Source of the DNA: a virus
Virus record (IMG/VR): IMGVR_UViG_3300031784_000203
Location: 1-23,179 of that record
Reading direction: 5' to 3' (one strand)
DNA: 23,179 nt
Position numbers and translations under genes: made by a program. The notes beneath the pieces were generated by a model. The model searched no databases, was not told where the DNA came from, and saw nothing but the letters and a program-made list of their open reading frames with translations. Below, in pieces: positions 18,529 to 23,179 of the stretch. Each line of letters starts with the position of its first letter. Within the stretch, counting starts at the first letter, position 1.

Positions 18529-19983
18529 TTAGTAACCTATTTGATCGACTGGTATTCCATTATAATCATCAGAATAGACGGGATCCAACTCAGTAAATGA
18601 CATTGTTAAATCATAAGAACTCATTGTTCCAGCTTTATCATTATATGTCGCATATGATCCAGCAGGAGTGTAATTCACACTAAAATTTTTAAGGGCACAT
18701 GTTTTAATTCTATTTAATGCTGGATGATCCAAATCTTTTTCTTTATTGAATCTATCTACTCCTCTGATGTACCTTATCTTAAATATGCATGGAGCTTCTA
18801 AAAATAAGTTGCCAGCACTTCTTTGTACTGCCATATATTGTTTAAAAACTCTTATTATTTTTCTTACTTCTGTTCCTTCACTTTGTGTTCTTGGTGTCAA
18901 TTTAAAATTAAAATTGAAGTTTCTCAATTCAGGTGAATTGAATAGTAGAGTTAAATTTGGATTTGTTACTGCTCCAGTCAACCTAGAAAGTAAATTGTTG
19001 TTTGAACTTACTGCCATTTTGGCTAGATATGTTTGGACTGCACTGACTATTTTGGGATCTATTTTGTTTTCTGAACTTGTGACGGTCTCTGCAAATTTTT
19101 TAGCCAATTCGGTTGCAGAATCTCCAGTCATTGCTCCCAAAGAAAGATTAGCACCTATCATTTCTAAAATTCCAAATTTATCCTCGCCCCAACTTACTGA
19201 ATTTGTATCCATGATAGTTGGTTGTATTGGTAAAAATATTCTTCCTAGTCCCTTTTCTTTTCCACTAAATGTATTTTTTTCATTATATGTTAAATTACTT
19301 TCTGATCGTTCTTGTGGCAAATATTCAAATACAGTAAATTGAATGTAGTCTTGTCCATTTGTATCTGATCCTATTGGGTATCTCAATTCTCCAAATTCTT
19401 TTGCTTCTACATCATTTATTCTTCCAAGATTTTCTGTTGCTTCTGAGAGATTTGCTTGTATTTCCTCATTATCTCTTCTTCTTTGTTCTGCTGCTGCTGT
19501 TTCTTGTTGTCGAACTGTATTTTGTTGCTTTGCTGATACTACTTGAGCAAGACCAGGTTGAGTTTTTGCTGCTGTATTAATAATTGCATTTTGGACTCCA
19601 GTATAAAATATACCACCAGGTGAGCTTAATGATTGTTGTGCAGTGGCACCTAAGATTGGATTTCCAACTTCTTGACCTAAAGGTATTTTTCCTGCATCTT
19701 TATCTTCTTGCGAATAATTATAATATTCATATGTTGCTCCTTTGTCTTTTGTTTTTGCTGCTAAACTCCATGCATTTTGATTGAAACCATATGAATCTTC
19801 GGTCCCCTGCTGCCACCGAGCATTTCCTATTCCAGTATAATATACATATGTCTCTGCACTTCCTTCAACTGCTTTACCATTTCCATCTACTTCATAGCTA
19901 GTTACTGTTCTAAGATAATAATCTTGATTACTTCCAGGAAGTTTACTTATTATTGGACTACTATACATATATTTACGATTCAT
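18529..19983 (-). CDS. 48: Baseplate tail-tube cap gp48
   Basis: In T4 gp48 caps the baseplate centre and starts the tail tube. Residues 2-30 and the long Gln/Ala/Thr-rich middle (QQSLSSPGGIFYTGVQNAII) are variable. From about residue 215 typical motifs appear: YIQFTVFEYLP, RIFLPIQPTIMD, LLFNSPELRNFNFNFKLTPR and a terminal SSYDLTMSFTELDPVYSDDY. That fits the tube-like beta domain shared by gp19, gp48 and gp54. 484 residues versus 364 in T4, as in other cyanophages. A GGGGAGG site lies seven bases before the ATG. The gene precedes gp53 on the same strand. Confidence 0.85.
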   Translation of the reverse strand: MNRKYMYSSPIISKLPGSNQDYYLRTVTSYEVDGNGKAVEGSAETYVYYTGIGNARWQQGTEDSYGFNQNAWSLAAKTKDKGATYEYYNYSQEDKDAGKIPLGQEVGNPILGATAQQSLSSPGGIFYTGVQNAIINTAAKTQPGLAQVVSAKQQNTVRQQETAAAEQRRRDNEEIQANLSEATENLGRINDVEAKEFGELRYPIGSDTNGQDYIQFTVFEYLPQERSESNLTYNEKNTFSGKEKGLGRIFLPIQPTIMDTNSVSWGEDKFGILEMIGANLSLGAMTGDSATELAKKFAETVTSSENKIDPKIVSAVQTYLAKMAVSSNNNLLSRLTGAVTNPNLTLLFNSPELRNFNFNFKLTPRTQSEGTEVRKIIRVFKQYMAVQRSAGNLFLEAPCIFKIRYIRGVDRFNKEKDLDHPALNRIKTCALKNFSVNYTPAGSYATYNDKAGTMSSYDLTMSFTELDPVYSDDYNGIPVDQIGY

Positions 19984-20045
19984 TAGAAGCCCTCCCCAAC
20001 TACAAGAGGATTATTCATCTCAATTTTTCGTAGAGTATGAGACAT
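19983..20045 (-). CDS. Possible 20-aa upstream peptide of gp48
   Basis: A short frame (MSHTLRKIEMNNPLVVGEGF) ends in TAATG overlap with the gp48 ATG. It could be a leader that couples translation into gp48, since gp48's GGGGAGG site lies inside its last codons. Its own ATG sits just after the late-like boxes at 20060-20071 with no ribosome site. Low confidence. Confidence 0.3.
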   Translation of the reverse strand: MSHTLRKIEMNNPLVVGEGF

Positions 20046-20059
20046 TTATATTAGTTTTA

Positions 20060-20071
20060 TATTTATTTATC
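20060..20071 (-). promoter_or_regulatory. Late-like promoter boxes for gp48/gp53
   Basis: On the minus strand GATAAATAAATA contains two overlapping late-like boxes (GATAAATA, AATAAATA). They overlap the last codons of the 202-aa gene and lie about 77 bases before gp48. Confidence 0.55.
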
Positions 20072-20675
20072 TCTTTGAAATAAACACAGGATAAAAAGAA
20101 GGAACTCTCAGCACATACTCCAATTCTTGTGGTTTAATTCTATAAAACATCGACTGGATTCTGGCATAATTATAAGTTCTGATAGGACTTTCAATATATT
20201 CTGGTCTTCTTTCCCAATGATAATTCACACCTTGATAGTATTCTTTCCCTTTTTTGACTATTAAACTTACTGGATGGACATCGTACCACTTCCCCTCAGT
20301 GATCGCAATATACTTAAATGTGTAAATTTTTCCGATCTCTACCGATTCTTCTGTTCTTCCCATTCTCGCAAGAATATCAACTAAAGCATCAAAGTAAAAA
20401 TTAGGAGATCTATTTTTTGGAAGATTGTCGATTAAATTTTTAAAGCTGTAAAACTCTTCTTTTTGTTGTTCTAATTGTTTTCTTTTTTTATCTAGTTCAC
20501 CGTAAACATAAACTCTTGCTCCTTCTTTTCTGAGCTTTCCTTCTTCAAAATTTAATTCTTCTTCTTGTCTTTGAAGTTTTCTTTCAGTGGATTTAGTTAA
20601 TTCTGAAAACCATTTTCTGACTGTTCCAAATATGGCCCAAAGTCTACGAGCTTGATTGTTTAATGGTTTGAACAT
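20067..20675 (-). CDS. Unknown structural-region protein, 202 aa
   Basis: Residues 1-85 are basic with a long coiled coil (STERKLQRQEEELNFEEGKL, GELDKKRKQLEQQKEEFYSF). The second half is beta-rich and aromatic (IGKIYTFKYIAITEGKWYDV, EYYQGVNYHWERRPEYIESP, ARIQSMFYRIKPQELEYVLR). Lies between gp4 and gp48 with three bases to gp4, so it should be expressed late with them. I believe similar genes occur at this place in cyanophages, perhaps virion or assembly proteins, but I cannot name one. Confidence 0.7.
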   Translation of the reverse strand: MFKPLNNQARRLWAIFGTVRKWFSELTKSTERKLQRQEEELNFEEGKLRKEGARVYVYGELDKKRKQLEQQKEEFYSFKNLIDNLPKNRSPNFYFDALVDILARMGRTEESVEIGKIYTFKYIAITEGKWYDVHPVSLIVKKGKEYYQGVNYHWERRPEYIESPIRTYNYARIQSMFYRIKPQELEYVLRVPSFYPVFISKR

Positions 20676-20678
20676 TTC

Positions 20679-21125
20679 TTAGATCCCAAGTTCTTTTTCT
20701 GTAATTATCTTGAATATAATTCCATTTTCTTGGCAGAATCTTTCTGCTGCTTCCCATTTTGCCTGATTTACTTGATATGTTTTCATCTCATTCAGCCAGG
20801 TTTTAGTTTTCTTTTTTGGAGTTGGGTTTGGTTGAATTGTTTGTCGTTTAGGTTTTATTTCTATCAGATACTTTTTGATCTCTCCATTTGACTCTTTAAT
20901 TTTAATAAAAAGATCTGGAAAATATCGATGTGTTTTTCCTGTGGCTGGATTTCTATATGGGATCCAGCCTTCTTCGGATCCCCAAGAAATAATGCTTTCA
21001 GATAAGTCACACCATTTGAATGCTCTTAATTCATAAGACGATCGATATACTATGTTTCTGGGATCTCCAGCATACTTTTCTGGATTTGATGGTGAATAGA
21101 ATCCTTGTATATAATTCTTTGCCAA
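20679..21125 (-). CDS. 4: Head completion protein gp4, PD-(D/E)XK fold
   Basis: In T4, gp4 (also called 50) finishes DNA-filled heads and allows tail joining. T4-like segments are visible in order: YIQGFYSPSNPEKYAGDPRN, IVYRSSYELRAFKWCD, IPYRNPATGKTHRYFPD, YLIEIKPKRQT, YQVNQAKWEAAERFC, and the closing ITEKELGI. The nuclease-type residues Glu32, Asp71, Glu89 and Lys91 (E-I-K) are all present, so the active site looks intact. 148 residues, close to T4's 150. First gene of the minus-strand late operon; its upstream region contains overlapping late-like boxes for both directions. Confidence 0.92.
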   Translation of the reverse strand: MAKNYIQGFYSPSNPEKYAGDPRNIVYRSSYELRAFKWCDLSESIISWGSEEGWIPYRNPATGKTHRYFPDLFIKIKESNGEIKKYLIEIKPKRQTIQPNPTPKKKTKTWLNEMKTYQVNQAKWEAAERFCQENGIIFKIITEKELGI

Positions 21126-21128
21126 CTT

Positions 21129-21136
21129 CTAAATAA
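21129..21136 (+). promoter_or_regulatory. Late-like box CTAAATAA for gp54
   Basis: Lies 24 bases before the gp54 ATG and three bases upstream of the gp4 start on the other strand. Part of a head-to-head pair with 21154-21160. Confidence 0.5.
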
Positions 21137-21153
21137 TATATAAAGGTTAAAAA

Positions 21154-21160
21154 TATTTAG
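21154..21160 (-). promoter_or_regulatory. Late-like box CTAAATA for gp4 operon
   Basis: Reads CTAAATA on the minus strand, 28 bases before the gp4 ATG and directly beside the gp54 ATG. Mirror image of the plus-strand box at 21129. Confidence 0.5.
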
Positions 21161-21940
21161 ATGGCAATCGTAGGACCAAGGCCATATAAACTAGACGATA
21201 TAAAGTCAAAGCTTTTACGCCCAGCTTTGACTTCGCATTTCCAATTTCAAGTAAATATTCCACCAAGTCTGTCAAAATGGTACTCAGATAAAAGAACAGC
21301 ATTCAGTCAAAGTCCGGATGCTACTTTTGATCAAGAGTTAATTAATTTGTCATGTTGTGATGCTACTCTCCCTGGGTCCACTTTATATACTCATGATGTA
21401 ACGGATTATACTGGAGTTACAGAAAAGATTCCGTATAGAAGAGTATATGACGATCGTGCAGATTTTACTTTTTATGTTGATAGCAATTATGAAGTAATCA
21501 AATTTTTTGAGTTTTGGATGCAATATATTGTTGATGAACAGTATGTAGATATCGACAATTTAGGATTAGAAAGTAAAAGATATTCTTATAGAATTAATTA
21601 TCCAGATGGAAATGGATCACAATATAGAACAAACATAAGTCTTACGAAATTCGAAAGAGATTATGGTGGGTTACAGGGACAACCAAATTCTATTAATAGA
21701 AGTAAAAATTTAAGTTATGTTTTCATTGATGCGTATCCCATGTCTATTATGTCCATGCCGGTTTCTTATGAGGCATCACAGGTATTGAAGTGTACTGTAT
21801 CATTTGCTTATACTCGTTATATTGTTAGTTCTAGTAAAATCGATCAAATTGTTGCGCCAAATCCAACACAACAAACGCCAAAATTTGGCCCAGCCTTTGG
21901 TACTGACCAAGAATTCTTCAATGGGTTAAACCGAAGGTAA
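21161..21940 (+). CDS. 54: Baseplate tail-tube initiator gp54
   Basis: T4 gp54 sits on gp48 and nucleates tail-tube polymerisation. Length 259 and features of the tube fold: LLRPALTSHFQFQVNIPPSL, LSCCDATLPGSTLY, DDRADFTFYVDSNYEVIKFF, EFWMQYIVDEQ, FERDYG, FIDAYPMSIMSMPVSYEASQ and VLKCTVSFAYTRYIV. The last motif (cys-thr-val-ser-phe) is typical of gp19/gp48/gp54 proteins. The name gp54 rather than another tube-fold protein is chosen from length and context before gp26 and gp51; a distant gp19-like assignment is possible. Divergent from gp4. Confidence 0.72.
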   Translation: MAIVGPRPYKLDDIKSKLLRPALTSHFQFQVNIPPSLSKWYSDKRTAFSQSPDATFDQELINLSCCDATLPGSTLYTHDVTDYTGVTEKIPYRRVYDDRADFTFYVDSNYEVIKFFEFWMQYIVDEQYVDIDNLGLESKRYSYRINYPDGNGSQYRTNISLTKFERDYGGLQGQPNSINRSKNLSYVFIDAYPMSIMSMPVSYEASQVLKCTVSFAYTRYIVSSSKIDQIVAPNPTQQTPKFGPAFGTDQEFFNGLNRR

Positions 21941-21947
21941 ATAAATA
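21940..21947 (+). promoter_or_regulatory. T4-late-like promoter box AATAAATA
   Basis: Overlaps the gp54 stop and lies 31 bases before the gp26 ATG. Confidence 0.5.
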
Positions 21948-21977
21948 ATCAAACGAATTTAATATTATTCATATAAT

Positions 21978-22697
21978 ATGCCTTTACCTAAGATTGTTGC
22001 ACCAGTTTTTGATCTGGATTTGCCATCAACCGGACAAACAATTAAATACAGACCATTTCTTGTAAAAGAAGAGAAACTTCTTTTACTTGCATTAGAATCA
22101 GAAGATACAAAACAAATTACTACAGCAATCAAAACTGTAATTAAAAATTGCATCGAGACAAAAGGTATTAAAGTAGAATCCCTTCCTACTTTTGATATTG
22201 AATATTTGTTCTTGAATATTCGTGCTAAATCAGTTGGCGAAGAAGTTGAGCTTTCCATCGTTTGTCCTGATGATGGGGAAACTACAGTTCCAGTAAAAAT
22301 CAATATTGATGATATCCAAGTCCAAAAAAATAAAGACCATACAAACAAAATTAAAGTTGATGATTCAATTATGATGGAAATGAAGTATCCATCTCTGGAG
22401 CAGTTCATCAAAAACAACTTTGATTTTTCCGATCAAAATGCAACAGAACAGTCGTTTGAGATGATTGCTGATTGCGTCGATAAAATTTATACGGAAGAAG
22501 AAGTCTGGACATCTTCTGATGTGACTAGAAAAGAAATTACAGAATTTTTGGATCAGATGAATTCTACACAATTCAAAGAAATCGAAAAATTCTTTGAGAC
22601 TATGCCGAAATTATCCCATACGGTAAAAGTAAAAAATCCAAATACAAAAGTCGAATCTGAAGTTGTTCTTGAAGGGTTATCAAGTTTTTTCTCATAG
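21978..22697 (+). CDS. 26: Baseplate hub subunit gp26
   Basis: A T4 gp26-type hub protein needed for assembling the central baseplate. Typical features: short N-terminus PKIVAPVFDLDLPSTGQTIK, YRPFLVKEEKLLLLALESED, IETKGIKVESLPTFDIEYLF, LNIRAKSVGEEVELSIVCPD, and helical C-terminal part with EFLDQMNSTQFKEIEKFFET and MPKLSHTVKVKNP. The Tyr-Arg-Pro-Phe-Leu-Val-Lys-Glu-Glu-Lys run is the family hallmark as I recall it. 239 residues (T4 208). Followed at once by gp51, its usual partner in cyanophages. Confidence 0.85.
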   Translation: MPLPKIVAPVFDLDLPSTGQTIKYRPFLVKEEKLLLLALESEDTKQITTAIKTVIKNCIETKGIKVESLPTFDIEYLFLNIRAKSVGEEVELSIVCPDDGETTVPVKINIDDIQVQKNKDHTNKIKVDDSIMMEMKYPSLEQFIKNNFDFSDQNATEQSFEMIADCVDKIYTEEEVWTSSDVTRKEITEFLDQMNSTQFKEIEKFFETMPKLSHTVKVKNPNTKVESEVVLEGLSSFFS

Positions 22698-22708
22698 GAA
22701 TGTCCCAT

Positions 22709-22876
22709 ATGGACCTTGAAAACTACTTCAAGTTAAATTTCTCGATGATGCAGTATCATAAATATTCTTTGACTGAGATTGAAAATTTAATGCCATGGGA
22801 AAGGGACATCTATGTGGCATTATTAAATCAACATTTAGAGGAAGAAGAGGCAAAATTAAAAAAGGCATCCCTATAA
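22709..22876 (+). CDS. 51: Baseplate hub assembly catalyst gp51
   Basis: Small protein (55 aa) MDLENYFKLNFSMMQYHKYS, then LTEIENLMPWERDIYVALLN. The hydrophobic-aromatic pattern with Met-Pro-Trp-Glu-Arg-Asp-Ile-Tyr is what I know of cyanophage gp51, a non-structural hub-assembly factor. ATG 22700 (58 aa) is an in-frame alternative; AGGA at 22696-22699 is too close for it and suits 22709. It follows gp26 directly. Confidence 0.7.
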   Translation: MDLENYFKLNFSMMQYHKYSLTEIENLMPWERDIYVALLNQHLEEEEAKLKKASL

Positions 22877-22881
22877 AGTAA

Positions 22882-23179
22882 ATGGCAAAGAAATGGTCTA
22901 TTGATACTATTAAATTTCCTAGAAATAGGTCAAAAAACTATGCCATAATTTTTGCCAAAAACTTAGGAATCAATGAGACTGCAGATCCTGAACTATATTA
23001 TTATGTTGTAAAATGGTATGTGGAAACAAATCCAGGAGATGAGTTTCCCATATCAGAAAATGAATATGACGAATTTGAAGAAGATTCTTTGGAAGGGGAC
23101 TTTGGTAAAGTCCATGATAAAGTATTAAAACAAGTAGAAGCATATCAAAAAGAACAGAAGAAAAATAAAAAACCAACAG
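22882..23179 (+). CDS. Unknown late protein, cut by window edge
   Basis: ATG five bases after gp51, open to the last base (99 complete codons). Starts MAKKWSIDTIKFPRNRSKNY, then AIIFAKNLGINETADPELYY, VVKWYVETNPGDEFPISENE and an acidic to basic charged helix (FGKVHDKVLKQVEAYQKEQK). N-terminal part only. By its place after gp26 and gp51 it may be a further baseplate or hub protein, but no motif shows this. Confidence 0.65.
   Translation, partial: MAKKWSIDTIKFPRNRSKNYAIIFAKNLGINETADPELYYYVVKWYVETNPGDEFPISENEYDEFEEDSLEGDFGKVHDKVLKQVEAYQKEQKKNKKPT

Noticed and set aside
18746-19784. Several plus-strand frames (up to 198 codons), Leu/Phe-rich
   Set aside because: Antisense to gp48, which has tube-fold motifs; Leu-rich runs are the reverse of Gln/Glu codons.
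21965-22417. 150-codon minus-strand frame
   Set aside because: Antisense to gp26, which has family motifs.

Overview
The window looks like part of the genome of a T4-like cyanophage (a myovirus of marine Synechococcus or Prochlorococcus). Three things support this. T4 core genes are recognisable from protein sequence: late-transcription coactivator gp33, helicase loader gp59, ssDNA-binding gp32, baseplate gp53, gp48, gp54, gp26 and gp51, and head-completion gp4. Host-derived metabolic genes typical of cyanophages sit among them: transaldolase talC, 6-phosphogluconate dehydrogenase gnd, SAM decarboxylase speD, flavin-dependent thymidylate synthase thyX, phoH and a glutaredoxin. The DNA is AT-rich and very densely packed, and many genes are joined by 4-base ATGA overlaps. 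No tRNA, rRNA, CRISPR array or insertion sequence was seen. All names come from reading the sequence; no search was run.

Layout. 1-1800: accessory genes (a tiny membrane protein, an unrecognised 247-residue hydrophobic protein, a secreted protein, a 53-residue protein). 1800-5000: the carbon-metabolism pair talC and gnd, then small unknown genes and a free-standing HNH nuclease. 5036-9533: a tightly packed run of about 18 tiny genes of unknown function, including single-span membrane proteins and one protein with an AbrB-like C-terminus. 9562-11914: glutaredoxin, unknown genes, a DUF6433-like protein and speD. 11915-12395: a regulatory island with a near-consensus sigma70 promoter, a leader, two very small genes (one DUF4278-like) and a terminator fused to a promoter. 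12396-14561: two small genes, thyX, a conserved small gene and phoH. 14558-17530: a replication and late-transcription block (PD-(D/E)XK nuclease, gp33, gp59, DUF1825-like, gp32). 17532-21125 is on the minus strand and carries structural genes (gp53, gp48, one unknown, gp4). 21161 to the end returns to the plus strand with gp54, gp26, gp51 and a gene cut by the window edge.

Regulation appears two-tiered. Sigma70-type promoters (TTGACA-like, 16-17 bp spacer, TATAAT; several with TGTGCTATAAT) lie before early or middle genes. T4-late-like boxes (AATAAATA, GATAAATA, CTAAATA) lie about 25-35 bases before structural genes and some small genes. The most distinctive pattern is promoter elements buried inside intrinsic-terminator hairpins: at 189-224 and 12340-12374 the -35 hexamer is the hairpin loop, and at 1821-1858 the loop holds TATAAT. 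These fit the idea of mobile promoter/stem-loop cassettes described in T4-type phages, in an unusually compact form.

In concert, talC, gnd and possibly glutaredoxin would redirect host carbon and reducing power through the pentose phosphate pathway. thyX would supply dTMP, gp32, gp59 and the nuclease would serve replication and recombination, and gp33 would switch on the late promoters that drive the baseplate and head genes.
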